From Acidimicrobiaceae bacterium (GTDB lineage: Bacteria > Actinomycetota > Acidimicrobiia > Acidimicrobiales > RAAP-2), in NCBI GenBank assembly GCA_003164095.1, contig PLRX01000158.1, forward strand, positions 1-43,690: 43,690 bases of DNA, read 5' to 3'. Shown here in pieces: positions 16,142 through 24,766 of the stretch (positions are counted from its first letter, which is position 1; each line of letters starts with the position of its first letter). The notes under the pieces were generated by a model, which was not told the origin of the DNA, searched no databases, and saw only the letters and a list, made by a program, of their open reading frames with translations. A program made the translations under genes and the position numbers.

Positions 16142-16147
16142 TACGCT
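16142..16147 (+). promoter_or_regulatory. Leaderless -10 box for lepA
   Basis: TACGCT lies 9 bases before the GTG start at 16157, with no Shine-Dalgarno sequence, consistent with leaderless transcription. Confidence 0.45.
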
Positions 16148-16156
16148 GGGCGACCC

Positions 16157-17944
16157 GTGCTCCCCATCGACCGTATCCGCAACTTCTCCATCATCAGCCA
16201 CGTCGACCACGGCAAGTCGACGCTGTCCGACCGCATTCTGGAGCTGACCGGCGCCGTCGACCCGCGTCAGATGCGGGCCCAGTACCTGGACTCGATGGAC
16301 ATCGAGCGTGAGCGGGGCATCACCATCAAGGCCCAGAACGTCCGGGTGCCGTGGGGTGAGCACACGCTGCACCTGATCGACACGCCTGGCCACGTCGACT
16401 TCGGGTACGAGGTCAGCCGGTCGCTGGCGGCCTGTGAGGGCGCAGTGCTCCTGGTGGACGCCTCCCAGGGAATCCAGGCCCAGACCCTGGCCAACTGCTA
16501 CCAGGCACTGGAGAACGACCTCGAGATCGTCGCCGTGCTCAACAAGATCGACCTGCCGGCTGCCGACCCCGAACGGTGCGCCGCCGAGATCGAGCAGGTG
16601 CTCGGCCTGTCGGCCGACGACATCATGCACATCTCGGCCAAGACCGGCGAGGGCGTCCCGGCGTTGCTCGATGCCATCGTGGCCCGCATCCCGGCACCGA
16701 CCGGCGACGCCTCGGCCCCCTTGCGGGCGCTCATCTTCGACTCCGCCTACGACCAGTACCGGGGGGTGGTGAGCTCCATCCGGGTCATGGACGGGACGCT
16801 CCACACGAACGACCGGCTCCGATTCATGCAGGCCGGCGCCAACCACGAGATCGAGGAGATCGGTGTCCGCACCCCGGTCACCGTGCCGGTGGACGAGCTC
16901 GGTCCGGGCGAGGTCGGCTACCTCATCGCCGGCATCAAGGACGTCGGCGGGGCCCGCTCCGGCGAGACGGTCACCACGGCCGCCCACCCGGCCGATACTG
17001 CCCTCGACGGCTACCGCGACCCGAATCCGATGGTCTTCTGCGGACTGTTCCCGATCGACGGCGACGAGTTGCCCGACCTGCGCGACGCCCTCGAGAAGCT
17101 ACGGCTCAACGACGCCAGCTTCACCTACGAGCCGGAGTCGTCGACGGCACTCGGCTTCGGCTTCCGGTGCGGATTCCTCGGCCTGCTGCACATGGAGATC
17201 GTCCGTGAGCGCCTCGAGCGCGAGTTCGACCTCTCGCTCATCGCCACCGCACCGTCCGTCGCCTACCGGGCATTCCTGACCAACGGGACCGAGGTGGCCG
17301 TCGACAATCCGAGCGAACTGCCCGACCCGGCGAGCCTCGACCACGTCGACGAGCCGATGCTGCGGGCGACGATCCTCACCCCGGCCGAGTACACGGGCAC
17401 GATCATGGAGCTCTGTCAGGCCAAGCGCGCCGAGATGCTCAAGATGGACTACCTCTCGCCCGAACGGGTCGAATTCGTCTACACGATCCCCCTGGCCGAG
17501 GTGGTGGTGAACTTCTTCGACCAGTTGAAGAGCAGGACCAAGGGATACGCCAGCCTTGACTACGAGCCCAGTGGCTACGCCACTGCCGACCTCGTCAAGG
17601 TCGATCTCCTGATCAACCGGGTGCCGGTCGATGCCTTCTCCACCATCGTCCACAGGTCGCAGGCCGATTTCTACGGGCGTCGCATGACCGAGAAGCTCAA
17701 GGAACTCATTCCGCGGCAGATGTTCGAGGTCCCCATCCAAGCGGCCATCGGCGGTCGGGTGCTCGCACGCGAGACGGTCAAGGCCCGCCGCAAGGACGTG
17801 CTGGCGAAGTGCTACGGCGGTGACATCACCCGCAAGCGCAAGCTGCTGGAGAAGCAGAAGGAGGGGAAGAAGAAGATGAAGAACATCGGTCGCGTCGAGG
17901 TCCCCCAGGAGGCGTTCGTCTCCGCTCTCAAGCTCGACGACTAG
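16157..17944 (+). CDS. lepA: Elongation factor 4 (LepA) GTPase
   Basis: This 595-residue translational GTPase acts on the ribosome and can back-translocate tRNAs. G1 HVDHGKST (15-22), switch-I RGITIKA, G3 DTPGHVDF (75-82) and G4 NKIDLP are all intact. The EF-G-like C-terminal domains and the LepA-specific C-terminal domain follow, ending in the typical [16 protein letters not shown] basic tail. The GTG start gives the normal N-terminus. It converges on the glycosyltransferase gene with only 10 bases between, so there is no room for a separate terminator. Confidence 0.98.
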   Translation: MLPIDRIRNFSIISHVDHGKSTLSDRILELTGAVDPRQMRAQYLDSMDIERERGITIKAQNVRVPWGEHTLHLIDTPGHVDFGYEVSRSLAACEGAVLLVDASQGIQAQTLANCYQALENDLEIVAVLNKIDLPAADPERCAAEIEQVLGLSADDIMHISAKTGEGVPALLDAIVARIPAPTGDASAPLRALIFDSAYDQYRGVVSSIRVMDGTLHTNDRLRFMQAGANHEIEEIGVRTPVTVPVDELGPGEVGYLIAGIKDVGGARSGETVTTAAHPADTALDGYRDPNPMVFCGLFPIDGDELPDLRDALEKLRLNDASFTYEPESSTALGFGFRCGFLGLLHMEIVRERLEREFDLSLIATAPSVAYRAFLTNGTEVAVDNPSELPDPASLDHVDEPMLRATILTPAEYTGTIMELCQAKRAEMLKMDYLSPERVEFVYTIPLAEVVVNFFDQLKSRTKGYASLDYEPSGYATADLVKVDLLINRVPVDAFSTIVHRSQADFYGRRMTEKLKELIPRQMFEVPIQAAIGGRVLARETVKARRKDVLAKCYGGDITRKRKLLEKQKEGKKKMKNIGRVEVPQEAFVSALKLDD

Positions 17945-17954
17945 GCGATCCCGC

Positions 17955-19166
17955 TCAGTCCAGCCCCGCGACCTCGGCGATGCGGCGTGCGGCGCGCTCC
18001 CAGGTGAAACGGGCCGACCTCCGCAGTCCGGCCGCCGCCATGGACGCCACCTGGTCAGGGTCCCCGGCGAGCTCGGCCAGGAGCGCACCGAACGATGCGG
18101 GGTCCTCGGGGTCGACGTAGCGGGCGGCGTCGCCCCCCACCTCGGGCAGCCCGCCCCGCCGTGACGCCACGAGTGCGGTGCCGCAGGCCATGGCCTCGGC
18201 GGCCACCAGGCCGAACGGCTCGTCGAAGACGGAGGGCACGCAGGATACCGACGCACGGCGGTACCGATCGGCCAGCTCCTCCTTCGGGATGAAGGGCACG
18301 AATTCCACGTCCAGGTCCCCGGATGCCGCCAGCGCGCGGAGTGACTGCTCGTACGGGGTCAGCCGGTCGCCGGCGTCGTAGGCGCTGCTGCCGATCAAGG
18401 TGGCCCGCAGCGGCCGGTCGGTCTGACGGGTGGCGACGGCCATGGCTTCGAGGAGCTGGTGAGCACCCTTGTGGGGTGCCATCTGGCCCACGAAGAGGAC
18501 CTCGAACGGTGCGTCACCCGGGTGCTCGTTCCCGCGTCCGTCGCCTCCAGGCCCCGTCGCCGCACCGGTAGGGGATCCCCCATCCGGACGGAACAGGGTC
18601 CGGTCGACCCCGTTCTCGACCACCACGGACACCCCGGCGAGCGCAGGCACCCGCTCGACGAAGCGGGAGCGCAGAAAGGCCGAGACGAACACGACGACGT
18701 CGGCATCGGACAGCGAGCGCACCAGCTCGGCACGCCCGTAGCCGCGCGCCAGCGGGCTGTGCATGTAGAGGACGATCCGTGCGTCGGGGAGGGCCCGGCG
18801 CCAGGCCGGCACGGTGGTCGCGGTGGACAGTCCCTCGTAGAGGAGGAGCAGGTCGGGTCGCCATCCGGCTGCGGCCTCGATGGCCGGAAGGTAGAGGTCA
18901 CCGGTGTACCTGCGGCGCCGGTCGAGCCGTCCGGCGACGTCGTCGCGCAACCGCTCGGTCCGGCTGAACCATTCACGGGGGCAGTGGCGGGTGTAGTCGA
19001 CGGCCAGGTTGTCGAAGCCGTCGAGGTGCACGTCGCGGTTGTCGCTGACCACGACGCCGACGTGGTCGCCGGCCGCGAGCTGGCACCGGCCGAGCTCCGA
19101 GGTGACACCCACGAGCGTGTTCCCACGGCGGGAGAGCGGCAGGGGGACGTGGAGCACGCGCACCAT
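17955..19166 (-). CDS. GT4-family glycosyltransferase
   Basis: This 403-residue GT-B glycosyltransferase has an N-terminal acceptor domain and a C-terminal donor domain with VLFVGQMAPHKGAHQLLEA and the E-x7-E pair in FDEPFGLVAAEAMACG, which binds a nucleotide sugar. It would add a sugar to a lipid-linked surface glycan in the cytoplasm. ATG 19166 (MVRVLHVPLPLS) is preceded at 5 bases by TACCGT, so it is probably leaderless. It is divergent from the flippase gene and convergent with lepA. The inter-domain region carries a Gly/Asp-rich linker (around 215-235). Specificity unknown. Confidence 0.88.
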   Translation of the reverse strand: MVRVLHVPLPLSRRGNTLVGVTSELGRCQLAAGDHVGVVVSDNRDVHLDGFDNLAVDYTRHCPREWFSRTERLRDDVAGRLDRRRRYTGDLYLPAIEAAAGWRPDLLLLYEGLSTATTVPAWRRALPDARIVLYMHSPLARGYGRAELVRSLSDADVVVFVSAFLRSRFVERVPALAGVSVVVENGVDRTLFRPDGGSPTGAATGPGGDGRGNEHPGDAPFEVLFVGQMAPHKGAHQLLEAMAVATRQTDRPLRATLIGSSAYDAGDRLTPYEQSLRALAASGDLDVEFVPFIPKEELADRYRRASVSCVPSVFDEPFGLVAAEAMACGTALVASRRGGLPEVGGDAARYVDPEDPASFGALLAELAGDPDQVASMAAAGLRRSARFTWERAARRIAEVAGLD

Positions 19167-19171
19167 CGGGC

Positions 19172-19177
19172 ACGGTA
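19172..19177 (-). promoter_or_regulatory. Leaderless -10 box for the GT4 gene
   Basis: On the minus strand TACCGT ends 5 bases before ATG 19166, matching the leaderless pattern of this window. Confidence 0.35.
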
Positions 19178-19207
19178 CCAGAGCCGTTCCCGCAGGCACC
19201 CCGAGGG

Positions 19208-19219
19208 TCCGGTACCGGA
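19208..19219. promoter_or_regulatory. 12-bp palindrome in the GT4/flippase divergent promoter
   Basis: TCCGGTACCGGA is a perfect palindrome centred between the two inferred -10 boxes (19172-19177 minus, 19232-19237 plus), so a bound protein could control both genes. A second GGTACC occurs at 19174-19179. Confidence 0.3.
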
Positions 19220-19231
19220 GGGCAACCGGAG

Positions 19232-19237
19232 TACGCT
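19232..19237 (+). promoter_or_regulatory. -10 box before the flippase leader ORF
   Basis: TACGCT lies 9 bases before ATG 19247, the start of a 9-codon ORF that overlaps the flippase GTG. The same hexamer and spacing occur before lepA. Confidence 0.4.
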
Positions 19238-19246
19238 TCGTCCAGC

Positions 19247-19276
19247 ATGCGTCCCTCAGATCAGCGCCCGCTGTGA
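19247..19276 (+). CDS. Candidate 9-aa leader ORF before the flippase
   Basis: ATG 19247 opens MRPSDQRPL followed by TGA; this stop overlaps the flippase GTG as GTGA. The ATG sits where a leaderless transcript from 19232-19237 would begin, and the flippase start itself has no Shine-Dalgarno sequence. The geometry mirrors the TetR leader at 7023-7079. Translation is unproven. Confidence 0.35.
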   Translation: MRPSDQRPL

Positions 19277-20832
19277 CTGCCGCGGACCAGCCACCGGCCA
19301 ACGCCAGCGGGCGCCAGTTCGTCCGGAACGCGGCGTCGTCCTACGCCAACCTGGTGATCGGGATCATCCTGAGCCTCGTCTTGACCCGGGTGATCCTCCG
19401 TCATCTCGGAGCGGGCACCTACGGCCTGTGGATCGTCCTCCTCTCCATCGTCGGCTACCTGGCGTTGCTCGACACGGGGGTGTCGACCGCGGTGGTCCAA
19501 CGGGTGGCCCGCCTGTCGGCCGTCGGCGACCGTGAGGAGACGGCCGACGTCATCCGCACCTCGCTCGTGTTCTTCAGTGCCACCGGGACGATCGCCGTGC
19601 TGGTGACCGTGGCGGTGGCCCCCTATCTTTCGTCGTTCCTGCACCTCGGCGACGTCAGCGGCACCGTGGCCGAACGGACGCTCGTCATCCTCGGGGTGAT
19701 GACCCTGGTCAAGTTCATCGGCTCGGTCCCGTCGGCGGTCCTGTTCGGTGCGGGCCGAGGTGACCGACAGGCGCAGATCGGTGGGGTCGGCCTCATCGTC
19801 ACCCAGGTCGCGCAGGTCGTGGTGGTACTGGCCGGGGGCGGCCTGGTCGGGCTGGCGCTGGTCACCGTCGGCGGGGCGCTGTTCAGTCTCTTCGCCATGT
19901 CGGGCCTGATCCGCCGGGCCACGGGATCCTCCGTCCACGACGGGCGGTTCCGGCGCGCCCTCCTGGTGGACCTGTTGCGCTTCGGTAGCCGCAACACGGC
20001 CATCGCCGTCGGCGGGATCATCGCCTACAGCCTCGATGCCCTGGTGATCGGTCTGATCCTGCCGGTGGCGCAGGTGGCGCCGTACGACATCGCGCTGAGC
20101 ACGGCCAACCTGACGCGCAACCTCACCACCCAGGGCACGGACATGCTGCTGCCCACCTACGCCCACTTCGAGACGGCGGAGGACGCGGGACGCCAGGGGT
20201 GGCTGTTCTCCAAGGCGGTGATGGCCTCCCTCGCCATCTCCATCCCCATGTTGATCGCCCTGGCCGCCTTCGGCGAGCCGATCCTGAAACTGTGGCTCGG
20301 GACGGTCCCCCCGCAGACCTACAAGATCATGATCGCGCTGGGCCTCGTGACCGCCCTCCAGCTACCCGGCCACCAGTGCTTCATCTTCCTGACCGGGGTC
20401 GGGAGGAATCAGGTCCTGATCCGGCTCTCGCTCCTGGGCGCGGCCCTCAACCTGGCCGGCAGTGTCGCCGCGACGTTCTGGCTCGGTCCGGTCGGACCCG
20501 CCATCGGCTCGTTGCCCGTCGTACTGGTGCTCGACTTCTTCGTGCTGCCGGTGCTGGTGTGCCGGCACCTCGAGCTCCCGTTCGCCGCGTACGCGCGCGG
20601 CGCACTGCTGCCGGTGGTCCCGGGCGCGCTCGTCGCGGGGATCCTCACGGCCCTGTTCCTGGTCGTGCACCCGATCCACGGGGGCTCCACCCTGCGCGAC
20701 GGCGTGCAGGCCGCCGCCTCGGCGACGATCGTCGTGGTCGCCGCGTTGGCCACGCTCCTTGCCGTCCTCTTCCGGGTCGAGCCCCAGTTCCGCGACCCGC
20801 TCGTCGCAAGGCTCCGCCGGCGGCGTTCCTGA
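19273..20832 (+). CDS. Wzx-like polysaccharide flippase
   Basis: This 519-residue multi-pass membrane protein has about 12-14 predicted hydrophobic segments in the MATE/MOP polysaccharide-transporter superfamily. An early segment SYANLVIGIILSLVLTRVIL leads into LRHLGAGTYGLW, a hallmark of Wzx/RfbX-type proteins. It would flip undecaprenyl-linked oligosaccharides across the membrane. GTG 19273 is the most plausible start: the fold begins at about residue 20, and the codon overlaps the stop of a 9-codon ORF. The open frame further upstream reads as antisense of the GT4 gene. It pairs naturally with the glycosyltransferases on either side. Confidence 0.88.
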   Translation: MTAADQPPANASGRQFVRNAASSYANLVIGIILSLVLTRVILRHLGAGTYGLWIVLLSIVGYLALLDTGVSTAVVQRVARLSAVGDREETADVIRTSLVFFSATGTIAVLVTVAVAPYLSSFLHLGDVSGTVAERTLVILGVMTLVKFIGSVPSAVLFGAGRGDRQAQIGGVGLIVTQVAQVVVVLAGGGLVGLALVTVGGALFSLFAMSGLIRRATGSSVHDGRFRRALLVDLLRFGSRNTAIAVGGIIAYSLDALVIGLILPVAQVAPYDIALSTANLTRNLTTQGTDMLLPTYAHFETAEDAGRQGWLFSKAVMASLAISIPMLIALAAFGEPILKLWLGTVPPQTYKIMIALGLVTALQLPGHQCFIFLTGVGRNQVLIRLSLLGAALNLAGSVAATFWLGPVGPAIGSLPVVLVLDFFVLPVLVCRHLELPFAAYARGALLPVVPGALVAGILTALFLVVHPIHGGSTLRDGVQAAASATIVVVAALATLLAVLFRVEPQFRDPLVARLRRRRS

Positions 20833-20942
20833 GCGACTCCGGCACCGGCACGTCGCCCACCAGGGACGATCGGGGCGCGTCGACGCATACGACCACGTGA
20901 GCGGGTCCGTCTGCGGCTCAAGGTGTGCGTGTCCGCTGCCGA

Positions 20943-20948
20943 TAGTCT
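20943..20948 (+). promoter_or_regulatory. Leaderless -10 box for the second GT4 gene
   Basis: TAGTCT ends 6 bases before GTG 20955 with no Shine-Dalgarno sequence, in a 122-base gap after the flippase gene. Confidence 0.45.
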
Positions 20949-20954
20949 CTGCCT

Positions 20955-22118
20955 GTGGCCACGCACCCCAGTCCGCCCGCCGACGGCGCCGATCCGGGAG
21001 GACCGGGCGCCGCCGCCCGGAGCGAGGAGCTCCGCGTGCTGCTGTGGATGGCGGGAGCCAACCGGGTCAGTGGCGGTCACATCGTCCAGCTCGAGGAGAC
21101 GGCCCGCGCGCTCCGCAGCTACGGCGTGTCCGCCACGACATGCTTCGACCTCGTCGCCGACCTGAGCGGGATCGACCTGGTCCACGGCTTCGACCTGGAG
21201 CCGAAGCAGGTCCACGAGTGCCGGGACCGCGGTCTGCCGGTCGTCATCTCGCCGATCTACTGGGACATCCGCTACGGCCCCGAGGGATTCACCGACCTGA
21301 CATTCCACTCGTTCCTCGGACGGGTGAGGCGCAGCGCAACGTTCGCCGCCGCGGCCATGACCAGTCAGTCCCGCCTGTCCGAGGTCAGCCTGCAGTCCAT
21401 CGCGCTGGAGCGCAACAAACTGGCCCTCTTCGAGGCCGCCGACCTGCTGTTGCCGAATTCGGAGGGTGAGGCGGACAGCATCCGCCGCGACCTCGGCGTC
21501 TCGACACCGATGGTCTCGGTGCCGAACGCGGTCAATCCCGACCGGTTCGACCAGCCCGGGTTGCCGTTCGCCGAGCGGGACACCGTCCTGTACGTAGGGC
21601 GGATCGACCCGCACAAGAACCAGCTGGGCCTCATCAAAGCGATGCGGGGCAGCGGCAAGCGGCTCGTGCTGGTCGGGTACGACCATCCCGACCATCCCGC
21701 CTACGTGCGTGCATGCCGCAAGGCCGGTGCCGGGTGGGTCGAATTCGCGGGCGGACACCCTCCGGACGAGCTCCCACCGTTCTTCGCGTCGGCCCGGGTG
21801 CACGTCGTCCCCAGCTGGTTCGAGACGACGGGACTCGTCTCGCTGGAGGCTGCGCTCAGCGGCTGCAGCCTCGTGTCCACCGATCGGGGCCATGCCCACG
21901 CCTACCTCGGCGACGGTGCGCTCTACTGCGACCCGGCCGACACGGCATCGATCCGGCGGGCGGTCGACGAGGCATGGGACTGCGAGCCCGGACCCGACAT
22001 CCGCCGTCACGTGCTCGACAATTTCACCTGGGACCACACGGCCCGGGCCACCTCGGACGCCTACCGCCGCCTGTTGGCGGGTAGGAAGCATGCGAGTACG
22101 GGGGAGGCGGCACGTTGA
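20955..22118 (+). CDS. GT4-family glycosyltransferase
   Basis: This 387-residue GT-B glycosyltransferase begins with RVLLWMAGANRVSGGHIVQL after a 25-residue Pro/Gly/Ala tail. The donor domain has LYVGRIDPHKNQLGLIKA and E-x7-E in WFETTGLVSLEAALSG. It transfers a sugar from an activated donor to a growing glycan or lipid. Its stop overlaps the next gene as TTGA, so the hydrolase fusion is translated from the same mRNA. Donor and acceptor are unknown. Confidence 0.88.
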   Translation: MATHPSPPADGADPGGPGAAARSEELRVLLWMAGANRVSGGHIVQLEETARALRSYGVSATTCFDLVADLSGIDLVHGFDLEPKQVHECRDRGLPVVISPIYWDIRYGPEGFTDLTFHSFLGRVRRSATFAAAAMTSQSRLSEVSLQSIALERNKLALFEAADLLLPNSEGEADSIRRDLGVSTPMVSVPNAVNPDRFDQPGLPFAERDTVLYVGRIDPHKNQLGLIKAMRGSGKRLVLVGYDHPDHPAYVRACRKAGAGWVEFAGGHPPDELPPFFASARVHVVPSWFETTGLVSLEAALSGCSLVSTDRGHAHAYLGDGALYCDPADTASIRRAVDEAWDCEPGPDIRRHVLDNFTWDHTARATSDAYRRLLAGRKHASTGEAAR

Positions 22119-23995
22119 CGGCCGGCGACACGACCATGGACAGGGACCATTCGGACAGACCCGGGTCCACTGCCGTCCCGACCTGGTTCGGACCGGTCGA
22201 TCGATCCCTGTTCGGGTGGGTCCACATCCCCGAGACCCCCGACGGCCGGGGGGCCGTGCTGTGCCCGTCGATCGGCCTCGAGGGGGAGGCCAGTCAGTTC
22301 GCCTTCCGTTCGTTGGCCGCCGGGCTGGCGGACGCAGGGTGCGCTGCGATCAGGTTCGACTACGACGGCACGGGCGACTCGGCCGGCGAACTGTCCGACC
22401 CCGACCGGTTGAAGGCCTGGCTCGACGGCATCGCCGCGGCGATCGCCCTCCTACGGGAGGCCGGTGCCACGCAGATCCACCTGGTGGGAGCGCGACTCGG
22501 CGCAGCGTTCGCCGTCCGGGCTGCCGAGATCGACGGCGCGGTCGAGTCGTTGGCGCTGTGGTACCCGTGGACCAAGGGGAGCCAATTCCTGCGCTACCAG
22601 CGTGCGCTGCGACGGATGTACGCCGTCAGTGACGACCCCGTGTCGGCCGACGGAGGTACCGAGATCCCCGGGTTCGTCCTCGACGCCGCCGTCACCGTCG
22701 ACCTGAAGGACCTCGACGGCTCCGCCACGGGGCCCGATGTGCCGTCCACCGTCCTGATCATCGATGCGGCCGACCCGAAGAGCGGGGTCGTCCTGCGCCC
22801 CGGGGCCGGGCCTGACCACGCGGTGCGCCGGGCCGGCACCGATGCCGATGAACTGTTCGGCGTCGAGCTGATGCGGGCGGCGGTGTCCCGTCAGGACATC
22901 GACTGGATCATCGAGTCGATCCTGTCCACTGCGACGCCGACGCCTCCGCCGACCTCGGGCATCCGGCCGACGATCCGGTCGTCCACCGAGATGGCCGCGC
23001 CGGGTGGTGGCACCGTCATCGAGCGACCGGTGTTCTTCGGGACGCGGCGCCTGTTCGGGATCGTGACCGAGCCTGCGGACGTAGGCGGGGACGACGGGTC
23101 AGACGATGCTCCACGGCCGGGCCGGGCGCGGATCCGGGCAGCGGGGGGTCCGGTGCCACGGTTCGCGTCTGCAATCTTCCTCAACGCCGGGAGTCTCCAC
23201 CACGTGGGCCCGGGCCGGCAGTGGGTGGAGCTGGGCCGCCGCTGGGCCGCCGCCGGTGTCCGCTGTCTCCGCATGGATCTCGGTGGGGTGGGGGAGAGCC
23301 CGCTGGTCGGACCACCGGGAGAGCTGTCGAGCTACCCGCCGACCGGCCTCGGCGACGTGGCGGAGGGTGTGCACATGATGGCTCCCGACGATCCGCGGGA
23401 AGTGGTCCTGCTCGGGCTGTGCTCGGGCGCGTACCACTCCCTCCTGGCTGCTCCCTCGACCCACGTCGGTGGTGTGGCCGTGCTCAACCCGCTCCGCCTC
23501 CCGTCGGCCCTCGTGCAGCAGCCGGGCTCGATGGGTGACCTCATCGCCGGCGCCCCGATGGGGAACTGGTCCGGCGGCAGCGACGAACCACCGGTCGCGG
23601 CCCGCCCCAAGCGTCGGTTCCTCGGGTCACTCCGGGACAGCGGCGCCCTCAAGCCGATCTCGCGGCACATCCCGGACAGGGTGTGGTGGGCGGCCAACAC
23701 GCTGTCCCATGCCAGCCGCCCCGTCGACGCACTGCAACGGGTGGTCGGCAGCGGGTCCTCGCTGTTCGTGATCCTCGGTCCGGACGAGTGGCCCGGTATC
23801 GGTCGGGGACGGAGGCACGAGCTGCAACGGGTGGCCCGCAACGGTGTGTTCTCGATGGCCCTGGTCCCGAACCTGGACCACAACTTCCACGTGGCCAGCG
23901 GTCGGCGCGAGGCGCTACAGGTGCTCGACGAATGGGTGCTGGGTTCGGGTCCGGGCGGTCGGACGACGCCGTCCGGCGTCACCTTCATCGGATGA
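22115..23995 (+). CDS. Fused double alpha/beta-hydrolase-like protein
   Basis: This 626-residue protein contains two alpha/beta-hydrolase units joined by a Pro/Thr-rich linker (about 272-300). Unit 1 has FDYDGTGDS (81-89), but its nucleophile elbow reads G125-A-R127-L-G129, so the Ser is lost and it may be inactive. Unit 2 has DLGGVGES (388-395), elbow G434-L-C436-S-G438 with a Cys nucleophile, Asp557 and His589 or His592. Similar pairs, as separate genes, accompany exosortase/polysaccharide loci. TTG 22115 is chosen for the TTGA overlap and the GGGGGAGG sequence upstream; ATG 22136 is an alternative. It may edit acyl or ester groups on the glycan. Function is inferred. Confidence 0.75.
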   Translation: MTAGDTTMDRDHSDRPGSTAVPTWFGPVDRSLFGWVHIPETPDGRGAVLCPSIGLEGEASQFAFRSLAAGLADAGCAAIRFDYDGTGDSAGELSDPDRLKAWLDGIAAAIALLREAGATQIHLVGARLGAAFAVRAAEIDGAVESLALWYPWTKGSQFLRYQRALRRMYAVSDDPVSADGGTEIPGFVLDAAVTVDLKDLDGSATGPDVPSTVLIIDAADPKSGVVLRPGAGPDHAVRRAGTDADELFGVELMRAAVSRQDIDWIIESILSTATPTPPPTSGIRPTIRSSTEMAAPGGGTVIERPVFFGTRRLFGIVTEPADVGGDDGSDDAPRPGRARIRAAGGPVPRFASAIFLNAGSLHHVGPGRQWVELGRRWAAAGVRCLRMDLGGVGESPLVGPPGELSSYPPTGLGDVAEGVHMMAPDDPREVVLLGLCSGAYHSLLAAPSTHVGGVAVLNPLRLPSALVQQPGSMGDLIAGAPMGNWSGGSDEPPVAARPKRRFLGSLRDSGALKPISRHIPDRVWWAANTLSHASRPVDALQRVVGSGSSLFVILGPDEWPGIGRGRRHELQRVARNGVFSMALVPNLDHNFHVASGRREALQVLDEWVLGSGPGGRTTPSGVTFIG

Positions 23996-24003
23996 GTCCG
24001 CAG

Positions 24004-24067
24004 TCAGCCCGGTTCCGGTCGGTCAGCCCGGTTCCGGTCGGTCAACCCGGTTCCGGTCGGTCAGCCT
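24004..24067. repeat. 19-bp tandem repeat, about 3.4 copies
   Basis: Three near-identical 19-mers (TCAGCCCGGTTCCGGTCGG; the third has one change) begin at 24004, 24023 and 24042, followed by a partial fourth at 24061. They fill the gap between convergent genes and run into the 3' end of the leftward hypothetical gene, supplying its stop codon. Because 19 is not a multiple of 3, each unit places a minus-strand TGA in a different frame. Confidence 0.9.
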
Positions 24068-24611
24068 CGTCCGGAGCCTTCGGCTGCGGCGCACGGATGA
24101 CCGCAACCGTCTTCGTGGGGTCGTCGGGGTCGAAGTGCAACGAGATCGGTGCGTCAGGATCGTCCGGCTCACCCGGGGCCTCCATGACGAACGCCGGCTG
24201 TTCCCGGCGCTCCTCGAGGGCGTGCTGCAGGCCCAGGGCGATGCCGGTCAGGATCCCACCGGACGCCGACGAGCGCATCCACCGGTGGAAGCGGAGCGGG
24301 TCGTGTTCCGACGGGGTGTCCTCGGTCTCGTCGTCGTCATCCGATCCGTCCCGGTAGCCGGCACCGTCCGGGAGAGCTGCATCGTCAGGTCCCACTGCAC
24401 CATCCGGTCCCACTGCATCGCCCGGTTCAACTGCACCGTCCGTGAGAGCGACATCGTCCGGTCCCACTGCATCGTCCGCGGATCCGCCCACGACGTCGTC
24501 GCCGGTTCCGTCAGCGACGTCGTCCGTCCGGCCATCCGCCCTGATTCCCGTGCCGGGGTCCGGCACGGGAGGCGTGCCGTCCGTTGGCACCGGACCCGGG
24601 GGGCGTTCCAC
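24042..24611 (-). CDS. Acidic hypothetical protein with 12-residue repeats
   Basis: This 189-residue protein has no recognised function. Residues 1-100 are disordered, Pro/Gly/Asp-rich and strongly acidic, with three 12-residue repeats at 48-83 (units start AVGPDD, AVEPGD, AVGPDD). Residues 108-175 look folded: FHRWMRSSASGGILTGIALG, then ALEERREQPAFVMEAPG and an ISLHFDPDDPTKTVAVI strand. GTG 24611 is preferred because TACCGT ends 6 bases upstream, the leaderless pattern. The frame stays open further upstream but is antisense to the GT2 gene there. It is convergent with the hydrolase fusion. Confidence 0.65.
   Translation of the reverse strand: MERPPGPVPTDGTPPVPDPGTGIRADGRTDDVADGTGDDVVGGSADDAVGPDDVALTDGAVEPGDAVGPDGAVGPDDAALPDGAGYRDGSDDDDETEDTPSEHDPLRFHRWMRSSASGGILTGIALGLQHALEERREQPAFVMEAPGEPDDPDAPISLHFDPDDPTKTVAVIRAPQPKAPDEADRPEPG
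24363..24470 (-). repeat. 36-bp coding tandem repeat, 3 units
   Basis: Three diverged 36-base units encode acidic 12-residue repeats (residues 48-83) of the hypothetical protein, with a recurring (G/E)P(D/G)(D/G)AV core. Length variation between strains would leave the frame intact. Confidence 0.6.
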
Positions 24612-24617
24612 CGTCCC

Positions 24618-24623
24618 ACGGTA
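24618..24623 (-). promoter_or_regulatory. Leaderless -10 box for the acidic hypothetical gene
   Basis: On the minus strand TACCGT ends 6 bases before GTG 24611. This supports the short gene model over the longer open frame. Confidence 0.4.
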
Positions 24624-24766
24624 CCGGGTGGCGCCCGACCGGCCGCCCGACCGGCCGCCCGACCCGTCGCCGGGCGGCGATTCGGCCCACGACCGTCGGT
24701 CGGCAGACCCCGGGGGACGAGCCGGTGGCGGCCTCGGCGCGCTGGGGCGGCACTCCGACGGTGCGG

